Counted from the stretch's first letter, positions 25,443-34,649 are shown. The stretch is 63,478 nucleotides of DNA from Cohnella xylanilytica (GCF_014212175.1 NZ_JACJVR010000127.1:1-63478); one strand, 5' to 3'. Program-made: numbers and translations. The notes: generated by a model from the letters alone, not told the origin.

Positions 25443-26228
25443 ATGATACAGTTTATCGATGTGCAGAAAACCTATCCGAACGGGACGATCGCGCTGCAGA
25501 ACGTCAACCTGAATATCGAGCAGGGCGAATTCGTCGCGGTCATCGGCCTGTCCGGCGCGGGCAAGTCCACGCTTATTCGCTGCATCAACCGGATGCACGA
25601 CATTACCGGCGGCCGGTTGATCGTGGACGACGTCGAAGTAACCAGGCTCAGAGGCAAGCAAATCCGCCGCTTCCGCCGCCGAATCGGCATGATCTTCCAA
25701 TCGTTCAACCTGGTGACGCGGACGACCGTGATCAAGAACGTGCTCGTCTCGTTCGTGCCGGATCTGCCGCTGTGGCGCAAGCTGACCGGCCTCTTCACCA
25801 AGGAGCAGAAGATCAAAGCCTTGGAAGCGCTGGACAAGGTGGGCATCCTGGACAAAGCCTACGTCCGCGTCGATCAGCTGTCGGGCGGCCAGCAGCAGCG
25901 GGTGGCGCTGGCGCGCACGCTGGCGCAGAATCCCGACATCATTCTGGCCGACGAGCCGATCGCTTCGCTGGACCCGGTCACCTCGAGAATGGTCATGAAC
26001 GACTTCAAGCGGATCAATCAAGAGATGAACATCTCCGTCATCATGAATATCCACCACGTGGAAGTCGCGCTCGAATACGCGGACCGGATCATCGGCATCC
26101 GCAAGGGAGAGGTCGTCTTCGACGGGGAGTCCCGCCGGGTGACGAAGGAGATTCTCGAAGACATCTACGGCGGCAACATCGAAGCGTTGGCGTCCTCGCC
26201 GGAGGAGAAGCTGGCCCATGTACGATAA
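25443..26228 (+). CDS. phnC: Phosphonate ABC transporter ATPase
   Basis: A 261-residue ABC ATPase: Walker A GLSGAGKSTL, Q-loop IFQSFNLV, signature LSGGQQQRVA, Walker B ILADEPIASLD and H-loop MNIHHVEVA. The sequence follows PhnC along its whole length. It energises the two PhnE permeases. Its 3' end overlaps the first permease by 11 bases, showing translational coupling. A 121-bp gap after phnD contains no terminator I can see. Confidence 0.92.
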   Translation: MIQFIDVQKTYPNGTIALQNVNLNIEQGEFVAVIGLSGAGKSTLIRCINRMHDITGGRLIVDDVEVTRLRGKQIRRFRRRIGMIFQSFNLVTRTTVIKNVLVSFVPDLPLWRKLTGLFTKEQKIKALEALDKVGILDKAYVRVDQLSGGQQQRVALARTLAQNPDIILADEPIASLDPVTSRMVMNDFKRINQEMNISVIMNIHHVEVALEYADRIIGIRKGEVVFDGESRRVTKEILEDIYGGNIEALASSPEEKLAHVR

Positions 26229-27033
26229 ACTTTTTCCTCCGAAAAAAGTTCTGCTCCCAAGCGGCAAAGTCGTAGCGGAGAAGCGGTCGCGGACTCCGCT
26301 CGTTCTGCTGATCTTGGTCGCGGCGACCGTGCTGTCCGTCCGGTTCACCGATTTCAGCCTGAAAGTGCTGTTTACGCGCATCGGCAAATTTTTCGGCATT
26401 ATCGGCGAGATGATTCCCCCGAAGTGGGATTCCTTCCCCGCTCTGTGGCAAGCTCTGGTCTCGACTCTGCAGATGTCGCTGCTCGGTTCGATGATCGGAG
26501 CGTTAATCGCCCTTCCGTTCGCCGTGCTGGCTTCCGCCAACATCGTCCGCAGCAAGGCCGTCGTGGCCGTCTTCAAAATCATCTTGAGCCTGTTAAGAAC
26601 GCTGCCTACTCTGGTGACCGCTCTGATCGCGACCTTCGTCTTCGGACTGGGTCCGATGGCGGGCGTGGTCGCCATCCTGCTGTTTACTCTCTCGTACGTA
26701 GGCAAATTGTTGTACGAACAGATCGAGAACGTCGACATGGGACCCTTCGAAGCGATGGAATCGATCGGCATGACGCGAATCCAAGCGTTCCGCTACGCGA
26801 TCGTTCCGCAGGTGCTCCCGGGTTATTTGTCCACCTCGCTGTTCTGCTTCGAAGGCAACGTTCGCTACGCGGCCATTCTGGGCTATGTGGGAGCAGGAGG
26901 TGTCGGACTTCTGATCAAAGAAAATATCGGCTTTCGCGAGTACCCGAGCGTAGGGATGATCATTCTGGCGTTGGTCGTAACGGTATATCTGATCGAGACG
27001 GTTAGCGAACACTTCCGCAAAAAGTTAATCTAA
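26218..27033 (+). CDS. phnE: Phosphonate ABC transporter permease 1
   Basis: A 271-residue inner-membrane permease with about five transmembrane helices and the EAA loop (EAMESIGMTRIQAFRYAIVPQVLP). The end segment VRYAAILGYVGAGGVG is typical of PhnE. The start lies inside the end of phnC. Paired with a second, different PhnE 16 bases downstream, it would form the heterodimeric channel. Confidence 0.9.
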   Translation: MYDKLFPPKKVLLPSGKVVAEKRSRTPLVLLILVAATVLSVRFTDFSLKVLFTRIGKFFGIIGEMIPPKWDSFPALWQALVSTLQMSLLGSMIGALIALPFAVLASANIVRSKAVVAVFKIILSLLRTLPTLVTALIATFVFGLGPMAGVVAILLFTLSYVGKLLYEQIENVDMGPFEAMESIGMTRIQAFRYAIVPQVLPGYLSTSLFCFEGNVRYAAILGYVGAGGVGLLIKENIGFREYPSVGMIILALVVTVYLIETVSEHFRKKLI

Positions 27034-27049
27034 GGAGAAGGCAGCGCTT

Positions 27050-27856
27050 ATGACGACAGTAGAGAAGCAGCTTCTGGCTTCGCCCCGCAATCTTCGGTAT
27101 CTCCTGACCGTCGCGATCCTTGTCCTCGGGCTGTTCGCATGGTCGCTCACCGCCGTCAATTTCGCCGACGTGAATAAGGGCGGATTGCAAATCTCGTTCA
27201 ATATTATCAAGGGCATCGTCAATCCGGACCTGGACCTGCTGCTCAACGTCTCGAAGCAGAGCGTCTTGTATTTGCTCGTGCAGACGTTGGCTATCGCGTT
27301 CATGGGGACGATCGTCGGCGCGGTCTTGTCCGTCCCGCTCGCGTTCCTCGCCGCGTCCAATATCGTCCCGAAGCCGGCGGCTTGGCTCACTCGGCTGCTG
27401 CTCATCGTCATCCGGACGATTCCGGCGCTCGTGTACGGGCTGATGTTCATCCGCGTGTCGGGTCCCGGACCGTTCGCAGGGGTGCTGACGATCGGGATCA
27501 CCTCCGTCGGGATGCTCGCCAAGCTGTACGTGGATGCGATCGAGGAGCTGGACACGAGGGTGCTGGAGTCGATGACGTCCATCGGCTGTACGACCTTCGA
27601 GAAGATCCGCTACGGGATTTTCCCGCAATTGCTGTCGGTCTTTCTGTCGGTCACGATCTACCGGTTCGACATGAACATGCGCGAAGCTTCGATTCTGGGT
27701 CTGGTCGGCGCCGGCGGCGTCGGGGCTCCGCTCATCTTCGCCATGAACAGCTACAAGTGGAACCAGGTCGGCTCCCTGCTAATCGGCCTGGTCGTGCTGA
27801 TCTTGCTGATCGAGCTGCTGTCCAACAAGCTCCGCGGCAAGTTGATCAAGGGTTAA
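27050..27856 (+). CDS. phnE: Phosphonate ABC transporter permease 2
   Basis: A 268-residue permease paralogous to the preceding one, with an EAA loop (ESMTSIGCTTFEKIRYGIFPQLL) and the PhnE block MREASILGLVGAGGVG. AAGGAGAAGG lies upstream of the ATG. It ends the operon. No strong terminator follows directly; a 52-bp tandem array occupies the next 200 bases. Confidence 0.9.
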   Translation: MTTVEKQLLASPRNLRYLLTVAILVLGLFAWSLTAVNFADVNKGGLQISFNIIKGIVNPDLDLLLNVSKQSVLYLLVQTLAIAFMGTIVGAVLSVPLAFLAASNIVPKPAAWLTRLLLIVIRTIPALVYGLMFIRVSGPGPFAGVLTIGITSVGMLAKLYVDAIEELDTRVLESMTSIGCTTFEKIRYGIFPQLLSVFLSVTIYRFDMNMREASILGLVGAGGVGAPLIFAMNSYKWNQVGSLLIGLVVLILLIELLSNKLRGKLIKG

Positions 27857-28192
27857 GATATCGGCATGCGAAAATGAGGAGCCCAATCTCGCCGACATGG
27901 CGGGCTTTGCCGCAGGCAGGCGGATTCATTTGTATGATTTTTCGAATACGCACCGTCGGGAAAAACTAGGCAGATGCATTTTGTATGATTTTTCGTACAC
28001 CATTCAAGCAAGGCGAGTTCTTGAAGGAGTTTTTGTATGATTTTTCGTACACCATTCAAGCAAAACGCCTTCCTGAAGCAGAATTTGTATGATTTTTCGT
28101 ACACCATTCAGCAAGGTGCCTTTCTGAAGCAGAATCTAGTGCAATTCAAATGTGCCAGGACAAAGTTCCGGTAGCGAATGGGTCATCCATAG
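27857..28192. other. Gene-free interval after phnE with a tandem array
   Basis: About 336 bp without supported genes. It is AT-richer than its neighbours and mostly filled by the 52-bp repeat array at 27931-28136. The one long minus-strand frame over it has no ribosome site and only reflects the repeats. Confidence 0.6.
27931..28136 (+). repeat. 51/52-bp tandem repeat, four copies with T4-loop hairpins
   Basis: TGTATGATTTTTCG recurs at 27931, 27982, 28034 and 28086 (periods 51, 52, 52). Copies two to four continue with TACACCATTCA. Each of these has GTATGA and TCGTAC around a TTTT loop, a six-bp stem with one G-U pair. The first copy is diverged. The 52-bp period breaks every reading frame, so it is not coding. 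Confidence 0.92.
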
Positions 28193-28222
28193 AAAAAAGA
28201 TCCGCCCGCGCGGATCTTTTTT
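28193..28222. terminator. Bidirectional terminator of the nucleotidase gene
   Basis: AAAAAAGATCCGC and GCGGATCTTTTTT form a stem with A/U runs on both strands, directly after the stop of the leftward nucleotidase gene. Confidence 0.88.
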
Positions 28223-28223
28223 C

Positions 28224-29825
28224 TCATCTTCCGGGGTTATAAACGACCCGCCAGTTATGGTCGCAGGAGGCTCGGATCGTTCCGCGCTTCCGAATGTAAT
28301 CGGCCAGAATCTCCGTCATGTCCGTCGGAATCTCGCGTACGACCGGCTTGTCCTTCAGCATGTCGAAGTTGCCCCCGCCTCCCGCGCGATAGCTGTTCAT
28401 GACGACTTCGAACTCGGCGTTCGGATCGAGGGGCTCGCCGTTCCGCTCGAGCTTGACGACGCGCCGTCCTTCCGGCTTCGAGATGTCGAGGACGTATTCG
28501 ACGCCCTCCCACATGTCGTAATTGAAGTGCTGCGGCTTCGGCTCGAGGTAGGCCGCCGACACGCGCAAGCCGCCCGTCTGCTCGTCCGGCGCGAAGTAGC
28601 GGGCGTTCTGTTCGAGCGCCGCGCGGATGTCGCGGCCGGTCAGGCGAACGACCTTCAGCGTGTTGGGATAGATGTAGTTGGACACGACATCCCGCATCGT
28701 AATCCGCTCCGAGAAGCCTCTGGCTTCGTTGGTGAAGATAGCCGCGCAGGAGATCTCCGCTCCGGTGACCTCCATCTGCACCCGGTTGACGAATTCGGCG
28801 AACGCGTGGTCGGCCTGGCGCGCGGCGAACGGGTCGGGGATCGTCATGTCGCCCTCCGCCGCTCCGATCGGCTGGTCCAGCCACTGCTGGGTTCTGCGCT
28901 CGTCTTCGGCGAACAGGGCGAGCAGCTCCGCATCGGCCGGCGTCTCCTCCTCCACCGGAAGCAGGCTCGCCGTCTTGCGGAGAATCGCCCATCCGCCTTC
29001 GTCCGTCCGCTCGAACTCCAGCTCGATCTTCGCGATCGCCTGACCGGCGCTGCCCGGCTGCGCGACCGCGACGCCGTTCACTTCCCCGGCCAGCAGCCGA
29101 TGCTGGTGCCCGGTGAGAAGCACATCCACGCCCTCGAGGCGGAAGCACATCTCGTAGCCTTGATTCTCCCCGGTCGGCGGCTCGGTCGGTTCGCCGGTGG
29201 CCAGGTCCCGCTCGAAGCCGCCGTGGTAGCAGACGACGACCGCGTCCGGACGTTCGGCGGCGCGAATATGCGCGACCCAGCGCCGGGCGGATTCCAAGGC
29301 GTCCTCGAAGGCGAGCCCTTGAATATGGGACGGATCTTCCCAACGCGGGATATAATGCGTCGTCACGCCGAGTACGGCGATCCGAACGCCCTCGGGCAGG
29401 GCGAACACCCGGTAGGGCTGCCCGAACGCCGGCCGGCCGTCGGATTCGCCGACGATATTGGCGGAGAGCCAGGGGCAGCCGGAATCCCGGATCGCCCGGT
29501 TCAGCAGGTCCAGTCCGTAGTTGAATTCATGATTGCCGAGCACGGCCGCATCGTACTTCAGCGCCTTCAGCGCTCTTGCGGCGGGGTGAACGCCGGTCCC
29601 GTCGTATTTCGCGTAATGGTACATGAACGGGGTGCCCTGCAGAGAGTCGCCATTATCGAGAAGAAGCAGGGACGGATGGGCGCTTCTCTCCCGGCGGATG
29701 ATGCTCGACAGCTTCGCGAGCCCGAGCGGCTTGTCCCCGGGGCCCCGATAGTCCGTCGGGTAGACGTGACCGTGCACGTCGCTGGTCTCCAATATCGCGA
29801 CAACGACCGATTGAGGGGAATTCAA
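28224..29825 (-). CDS. Bifunctional metallophosphatase/5'-nucleotidase (UshA-like, no signal peptide)
   Basis: A 533-residue two-domain enzyme. The metallophosphatase half has ETSDVHGHVYP, DNGDSLQGTP, GNHEFNYG, CYHGGFERD and LTGHQHRLL, the dinuclear metal ligands. The C-terminal 5'-nucleotidase domain begins at about 320 and includes NYIYPNTLKVVRLTGRDI and NSYRAGGGGNFDML. The family removes phosphate from nucleotides or 2',3'-cyclic nucleotides. Unlike UshA it has no export signal, so it is probably cytoplasmic (YunD-like). The TTG at 29825 follows AGGAGG by ten bases. Proximity to the phn operon suggests phosphate salvage, but no PhoP box is visible here. Confidence 0.85.
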   Translation of the reverse strand: MNSPQSVVVAILETSDVHGHVYPTDYRGPGDKPLGLAKLSSIIRRERSAHPSLLLLDNGDSLQGTPFMYHYAKYDGTGVHPAARALKALKYDAAVLGNHEFNYGLDLLNRAIRDSGCPWLSANIVGESDGRPAFGQPYRVFALPEGVRIAVLGVTTHYIPRWEDPSHIQGLAFEDALESARRWVAHIRAAERPDAVVVCYHGGFERDLATGEPTEPPTGENQGYEMCFRLEGVDVLLTGHQHRLLAGEVNGVAVAQPGSAGQAIAKIELEFERTDEGGWAILRKTASLLPVEEETPADAELLALFAEDERRTQQWLDQPIGAAEGDMTIPDPFAARQADHAFAEFVNRVQMEVTGAEISCAAIFTNEARGFSERITMRDVVSNYIYPNTLKVVRLTGRDIRAALEQNARYFAPDEQTGGLRVSAAYLEPKPQHFNYDMWEGVEYVLDISKPEGRRVVKLERNGEPLDPNAEFEVVMNSYRAGGGGNFDMLKDKPVVREIPTDMTEILADYIRKRGTIRASCDHNWRVVYNPGR

Positions 29826-30049
29826 TGTATCGCAACCTCCTGAAGTCCGAGATGAACGCACCGGACGAGGGCGCGCGGTAAAAATATAGCATACTTCCGC
29901 CGGCTCTTGTGCTTATCATTGTAAAGCGGCGACGGCATCTTCGGCGCAGAGCGCCGCGAATCGGCGGACGATGCCCTTTATTCCGCAGAGCGGCACCGCG
30001 GGTGTATACTAGAGAGGAACGATCGAAACTTCGCGAGGGAGGAGCTCTT

Positions 30050-30394
30050 ATGCAGCTTATCGATACAGCGGACGTGCAGAGAAGAATCGACGCTCTGCGG
30101 GACCGGGACTTGTACGTCCATCTGGAGATGACTTCGGGGGCGTACACGGCCTATTACGACAGCACGAAGCACCCGGCCGCGAACTTCATCACCAACGCGG
30201 TCGTCCGCTTCTCCCATGGAGGCATCTCCGGGAGCGGACCGTACCGGGTCGGGCTCAAGATGGAGAACGGCTGGATCTATACGGAGGGGCTGACCCATTA
30301 CGAAGGCACGGAGACGGACCGGCTGATTATGGCCGGACACGATACGCAAGGCAAGCTGATCGTATCGCTGCAGCTTAGCCCGGAGCCGTTCTGA
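30050..30394 (+). CDS. YojF-family protein (DUF1806)
   Basis: A 114-residue small soluble protein. The pattern LYVHLEMTSGAYTAYYDS, then ISGSGPYRVGLKM, WIYTEGLTHYE and GKLIVSLQLSPEPF, is that of YojF/DUF1806, always coupled to a BshB2 deacetylase gene. Its biochemical role is unknown; conservation suggests assistance to bacillithiol formation. The ATG at 30050 follows GGGAGGAG, and the long upstream frame has no site. It is co-transcribed with bshB2 21 bases downstream. Confidence 0.85.
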   Translation: MQLIDTADVQRRIDALRDRDLYVHLEMTSGAYTAYYDSTKHPAANFITNAVVRFSHGGISGSGPYRVGLKMENGWIYTEGLTHYEGTETDRLIMAGHDTQGKLIVSLQLSPEPF

Positions 30395-30415
30395 GGAGAG
30401 GAGACGAACCATCGC

Positions 30416-31075
30416 ATGAATAAAAAGATTCTAGTCGTCCTGCCGCATCCCGACGACGAATCCTTCGGCCTGTCGGGGACTCTGGCGAAGCATGTCCAGG
30501 ACGGAGACCGTATCACCTACGCTTGCTTGACGCTCGGGGAGATGGGGCGCAACATGGGCAATCCCCCGTTCGCCAGCCGGGTGACGCTGCCCGCCGTCCG
30601 CAAGCTGGAGCTGGAGGAGTCGTGCCGCGCCATCGGCATTCAGGACCTTCGGCTGCTCGGCTTCCGGGACAAGACGATCGAGTTCGAGGAAGAGGAGCTG
30701 CTGGACGGCCGGATCGGCGAGCTGCTCGAGGAGCTTCGGCCGTCGGTCGTCTACACGTTCTATCCGGGATACGCCGTGCATCCGGATCACGACGCCTGCG
30801 GGGAGGCGGTCGTCCGGACGGTCGGCAGGCTGCCCCGGGAGAGCCGGCCTCCGGTTCGGTGCATGGCGTTCGCGCGAGACCACGAGGACGCGATCGGGAA
30901 GCCGGACGTCGTTCATGACGTGCGGGAGTTCCTGAAGCCGAAGCTGGCGTCCATCCGGGCGCACCGTTCGCAGTTCAACGTTCCCGGCATCGATTCGGAC
31001 AAGGCGTACAAGTCGCGGGAGCTGCAAGAGCGGTTCGGAACCGAGCGCTTCTGGACGTACCGGTTCGACCGATAA
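30416..31075 (+). CDS. bshB2: Bacillithiol biosynthesis deacetylase BshB2
   Basis: A 219-residue LmbE/PIG-L zinc deacetylase that removes acetyl from GlcNAc-malate in bacillithiol synthesis. Zinc motif PHPDDESFG lies at 10-18, and the second ligand motif is VHPDHDACG. The region MARDRE-like FARDHEDAIGKPDVVHDV and the ending follow B. subtilis YojG. GAGGAG lies before the ATG. It supports a bacillithiol-using bacillus. Confidence 0.9.
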   Translation: MNKKILVVLPHPDDESFGLSGTLAKHVQDGDRITYACLTLGEMGRNMGNPPFASRVTLPAVRKLELEESCRAIGIQDLRLLGFRDKTIEFEEEELLDGRIGELLEELRPSVVYTFYPGYAVHPDHDACGEAVVRTVGRLPRESRPPVRCMAFARDHEDAIGKPDVVHDVREFLKPKLASIRAHRSQFNVPGIDSDKAYKSRELQERFGTERFWTYRFDR

Positions 31076-31133
31076 TTTTCGCCGTCGCCCATTCGGGAAT
31101 CGATAAATAAATCGTTATACACCCTAAGATTGC

Positions 31134-31186
31134 GGGCTGTTCCGGTGTCTAAGCTCTTTAGACCGATCGGAACAGCCCTATTTTTC
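31134..31186 (+). terminator. Intrinsic terminator of yojF-bshB2
   Basis: GGGCTGTTCCG (31134-31144) pairs with CGGAACAGCCC (31168-31178) and is followed by TATTTTT; an inner GTCTAAAG-type stem extends it. Confidence 0.88.
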
Positions 31187-31280
31187 TAGGCGATTGAGCT
31201 CGGGGCTCTGCAGGCCCAATGAACCTTTTTCCCGCGTTGATGGTTTTATAGGCAGTACAATGGGAAGGGGGGAAAAGAGC

Positions 31281-31802
31281 GTGACCGATAAAGAGCTGTT
31301 CGAGGCTTACAGCCGCGACGTCTATCGACTTTGTTTATCCATGCTTAACAATAGAGCGGACGCGGAGGACTTGTGCCAGGATGTGTTCGTTAAGGCATTT
31401 CGGTACGAGAGGGCTGGACACGACTATTTGAAGCCCTGGTTGCTCCGAATCGCGATGAATTTGTGCCGTACGCATCTGAAACGAGCGGGGAATGGAAGGC
31501 GTAAAGAACGTCTCTTCTTTACGCTTACGCGTTTTCGATCGGCATCTGGGCCGGACGAAGAGGCGGAACGGAAGGAAGCCGACAGCGAGCTTGACCGTCT
31601 CTTCCGCAAGCTGCCAGGGCGAATTCGGGACGTGCTGCTTCTTCGGTATATCGGGGAACTCAGCCTGCCGGAGATCGCCTCCGTGCTGGAGATTCCTCTG
31701 GGAACCGTCAAGTCGCGATTGCATAAGGGGCACCAGAACGTGAAGGTTCTTCTTCAAGACGCCGAGGCTTACACAATCAAAGGAGTGGAGTGCATTGACT
31801 GA
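31281..31802 (+). CDS. ECF RNA polymerase sigma factor
   Basis: A 173-residue group-IV sigma factor. Region 2 runs through LFEAYSRDVYRLCLSML...AEDLCQDVFVKAFRY and contains LLRIAMNLCRTHL. Region 4 is LPGRIRDVLLLRYIGELSLPEIASVLEIPLGTVKSRLHKG. The GTG at 31281 is favoured by GGGAAGGGGGG upstream; ATG at 31260 is the alternative. Its end overlaps the next gene by eight bases, the usual sigma/anti-sigma coupling. A TGAACC element at 31220-31225, about 55 bases before the start, resembles an ECF -35 box, so it may activate itself. Confidence 0.9.
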   Translation: MTDKELFEAYSRDVYRLCLSMLNNRADAEDLCQDVFVKAFRYERAGHDYLKPWLLRIAMNLCRTHLKRAGNGRRKERLFFTLTRFRSASGPDEEAERKEADSELDRLFRKLPGRIRDVLLLRYIGELSLPEIASVLEIPLGTVKSRLHKGHQNVKVLLQDAEAYTIKGVECID

Positions 31803-33432
31803 ACCGATAGAGCTGGAATTGAAGCGCATCGCCGATCGCAGCCGCCCGGCCGACCCGGATATGGAGGCGATGTGGAGCGCGATATCGAACCGGGTCGCGA
31901 AGAGCGAGGGGGCCGGCTTCAGGCGACGTTCGTTCTCTCTTCGCCCAAGAAAATGGGCGGCTCCGGCGCTTATCGCGCTATGCCTGGCCGTCGCGGTGCC
32001 GGCATTCGCCGCGCCAGCGCTCAACTGGGACTGGTTCGCCCAGCGAGCCGCCAAATCCTTGGAGAGCGGCGACGGCGTGCGCATCGACCGGACGATAACG
32101 AGCGGAGGCTACTCCTTCCATCTGCTGGGCGCGGTATCGGACGATTATCGGACGGACCTGTTATTCCAATTGAGCGGATCCGATCTGTCCTCGTTCGATT
32201 ACGTTGCGTTCGGCTCGGCCGAATTAACGGACGGCCGGGGCGGACTCCTCCGCTTGAGCGATCACATGACCGCGGAGGAGGGCGGAACGCTAAACGGGCT
32301 GCTGGAAGCGAACGCTCCGATGGAGCGGGGGATGCGGAACTATTCGCTGAACGTGAAGGACCTTATTTTGTATAAGGAAGTCTCTGTTCCGGTCGATCTG
32401 AGAGCCATGGGTCCTAACGGACAAACGGCGAAGGTGGACGATGAAGAAGTTGCGGAAGCGACGATTGAATCCATCGTACGGACAGGCGGCGTCTATACGG
32501 TCCGCTATCGGCTCGCGGCGGCCTCTGCTCGCATAAACGCCGCCCTGAATCCGCGCCTGATACTTCGTTCGGACGGTCAGCCGATGAATCCGACCCGGTC
32601 GACGTTACTCCCGCCGCCCGGCGATAATTCCGTTCTCATGGAGGAAACCTACGAGCTGTCCGACGCCCAACTGGCGTCGGCCGAGTTTGCCCTTTCGAGG
32701 CTGGCCGAGAGCCGCCGTATAAACGCGGAATGGAATTTCTCCTTCCAAGCGGAAGGCCAGAAGGCGGAACAAGCGATTTATCGCCGGAAGCTGGATTCTC
32801 GTTCGGTCGCTAACGCGGCGGGAGCGGATTTCAAGGAACTGGTCGTGACGCCTCTGGAGATTCGGTTAACTTATGAAGAACCGGTTCGGAGCTTTAAGGA
32901 TTATCCTTACTTAGACTATGAACAAGCCACGCTGCTGCTGAACGGGAAGGAAATCGAAGGAGGCATGTTCATGAACGGGAATGGGCGGGATCGTTATTAC
33001 CGCTTCTTGTCTCCCGAATGGTATCGCGATTGGTCCGACGTCCCCATGCAGGTCCGTCTCCGTTCTTTGAAGGTTCAAGCCAAGGCAAGCCCGGATCAGC
33101 TATTGGAGCTTGCCGGCCCAACGGACGCGAAGCGAACGATCGAGACGGAAGTAGGCGGCTTCCCGGTCGCGTTCACTTATTACAAGGACGGAGCCGATTT
33201 GATCGTCGAATCGAACTGGCGCAGCGAGACGGAGGGCGGCATTACCCAGACGTATATCGCGGCGGGCGACAAGCGGCTGCTTGCCGAATATGTACCGGAG
33301 GCGCCGGGAGGCAACGGAACGAGACGGAAGGTGGAACGCTACCGCAATGTTCCGCAAGGCGAGCTGAAATTGAATCCGTTCCTATACCACTGGACGGATA
33401 AAGAGAAGACCGAGACCCTTACGGTGAATTAA
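31795..33432 (+). CDS. Membrane DUF4179-type putative anti-sigma factor
   Basis: A 545-residue protein: a short cytoplasmic N-terminus with charged helices (about 1-50), one transmembrane helix (about 53-75), then a DUF4179 domain (GGYSFHLLGAVSDDYRTDLLFQLSGSD) and a long extracytoplasmic beta-rich region. Such proteins follow ECF sigma genes in bacilli and are taken to hold the sigma factor at the membrane until a signal arrives. TTG start inside the end of the sigma gene. No sensor ligand can be inferred. Confidence 0.8.
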   Translation: MTEPIELELKRIADRSRPADPDMEAMWSAISNRVAKSEGAGFRRRSFSLRPRKWAAPALIALCLAVAVPAFAAPALNWDWFAQRAAKSLESGDGVRIDRTITSGGYSFHLLGAVSDDYRTDLLFQLSGSDLSSFDYVAFGSAELTDGRGGLLRLSDHMTAEEGGTLNGLLEANAPMERGMRNYSLNVKDLILYKEVSVPVDLRAMGPNGQTAKVDDEEVAEATIESIVRTGGVYTVRYRLAAASARINAALNPRLILRSDGQPMNPTRSTLLPPPGDNSVLMEETYELSDAQLASAEFALSRLAESRRINAEWNFSFQAEGQKAEQAIYRRKLDSRSVANAAGADFKELVVTPLEIRLTYEEPVRSFKDYPYLDYEQATLLLNGKEIEGGMFMNGNGRDRYYRFLSPEWYRDWSDVPMQVRLRSLKVQAKASPDQLLELAGPTDAKRTIETEVGGFPVAFTYYKDGADLIVESNWRSETEGGITQTYIAAGDKRLLAEYVPEAPGGNGTRRKVERYRNVPQGELKLNPFLYHWTDKEKTETLTVN

Positions 33433-33465
33433 TTCTCGGATAACGACCTTCGGAATAAAAGCCGG

Positions 33466-33519
33466 GGGCCTCCCCGAAGGAGACCGGAATTCGCGGTCGT
33501 CATTCGGAGAGGCCCTTTT
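33466..33519 (+). terminator. Intrinsic terminator of the sigma/anti-sigma operon
   Basis: GGGCCTCCCCGAA (33466-33478) pairs with TTCGGAGAGGCCC (33503-33515), followed by TTTT. Confidence 0.85.
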
Positions 33520-33563
33520 AATGACGCCGTCCAATCCTTGTGGTTAAATCGCGAATCATTCTC

Positions 33564-33572
33564 TGGTACAAT
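33564..33572 (+). promoter_or_regulatory. Extended -10 promoter element before msrAB
   Basis: TGG directly followed by TACAAT fits an extended -10. It lies about 40 bases before the msrAB start; the -35 region (TTAAAT, 17 bp upstream) is weak. Confidence 0.4.
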
Positions 33573-33614
33573 GGGTAATAAACATTCTAGAAGATCGAGC
33601 TGAGGAGGTACGAT

Positions 33615-34607
33615 ATGAGCGGTCAGAACTCCACCCATCCGCGTTACGAGACGGCGATCTTCGCCGGAGGCTGCTTCTGGTGCATGGTGACGCCGTTCGA
33701 GGAGCTGCCCGGCATTATCCGGGTCGTCTCGGGCTACACGGGCGGTCACACCAAATCGCCGACCTACGAGGAAGTCTGCTCGGAGACGACCGGGCATGCG
33801 GAGGCGGTGCAGATCACATACGATCCGGAGCTTATGCCGTACGAGAAGCTGCTGAACATCTTCTGGCAGCAGATCGATCCGACGGACGAAGGAGGCCAGT
33901 TCCACGACCGCGGCTCCTCGTACCGGACGGCGATCTTCTATTCGACCGAGGAGCAGCGCGAGAAGGCCGAGCGTTCCAAGCAAGAGCTGGAGGCGAGCGG
34001 GCGCTTCGACCGTCCGATCGTGACGCCGATCGAACCGGCTTCCGAATTTTACCCCGCCGAGGATTATCATCAGGATTTTCATAAGAAGAACCCTCTTCGC
34101 TATCGGATGTACCGGAAGGGCTCCGGCCGCGACGCCTTCATCGCCGCGCATTGGAACACGGCGAAGGACAAGGAGAAGCTTCGCGAGAAGCTGACCGACC
34201 TTCAGTTCGAGGTGACCCAGAACAACGGCACGGAGCCGCCGTTCCGCAACGAGTACTGGGACAACCACCGGGAAGGCATCTACGTCGACATCGTCTCCGG
34301 AGAGCCGCTGTTCAGCTCGCTCGACAAGTACGATTCCGGCTGCGGCTGGCCAAGCTTCACGAAGCCGATCGATTCCGGGATCATCAAGGAGAAGGAAGAT
34401 TACAGCCACTTCATGACGCGCACGGAAGTGCGCAGCCGCGAGGCGGATTCCCATCTGGGCCACGTGTTCCCGGACGGGCCGGCGCCGACCGGGCTGCGCT
34501 ACTGCATCAATTCGGCGGCGCTCCGGTTCGTTCCGAAGGAGGACCTGGAGAAGGAAGGCTACGGCCGGTATCTCGAGCTGTTCGCGGAGCGGGAGCCGTC
34601 GCGTTAA
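33615..34607 (+). CDS. msrAB: Fused peptide-methionine (S/R)-S-oxide reductase MsrAB
   Basis: A 330-residue fusion repairing both epimers of methionine sulfoxide. The MsrA half (about 10-165) has the catalytic GCFWC (C20) and GHAEAVQITYDP. The MsrB half (about 185-325) has SGCGWPSF, HLGHVFPDGP and catalytic RYCIN (C297). The paired CxxC zinc ligands of many MsrBs are absent, as in the metal-free subgroup. GAGGAGG precedes the ATG, and there is no signal peptide, so it is a cytoplasmic enzyme. Confidence 0.95.
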   Translation: MSGQNSTHPRYETAIFAGGCFWCMVTPFEELPGIIRVVSGYTGGHTKSPTYEEVCSETTGHAEAVQITYDPELMPYEKLLNIFWQQIDPTDEGGQFHDRGSSYRTAIFYSTEEQREKAERSKQELEASGRFDRPIVTPIEPASEFYPAEDYHQDFHKKNPLRYRMYRKGSGRDAFIAAHWNTAKDKEKLREKLTDLQFEVTQNNGTEPPFRNEYWDNHREGIYVDIVSGEPLFSSLDKYDSGCGWPSFTKPIDSGIIKEKEDYSHFMTRTEVRSREADSHLGHVFPDGPAPTGLRYCINSAALRFVPKEDLEKEGYGRYLELFAEREPSR

Positions 34608-34620
34608 GACGAAGCGGAAG

Positions 34621-34649
34621 GGTCGCCCTGCGGGGCGGCCTTTTTTTTT
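34621..34649 (+). terminator. Intrinsic terminator of msrAB
   Basis: GGTCGCCC-TGCG-GGGCGGCC hairpin followed by nine T. Confidence 0.9.

Noticed and set aside
27853..28107. Minus-strand frame over the 52-bp array
   Set aside because: The 52-bp period is not a multiple of three and the frame has no ribosome site.
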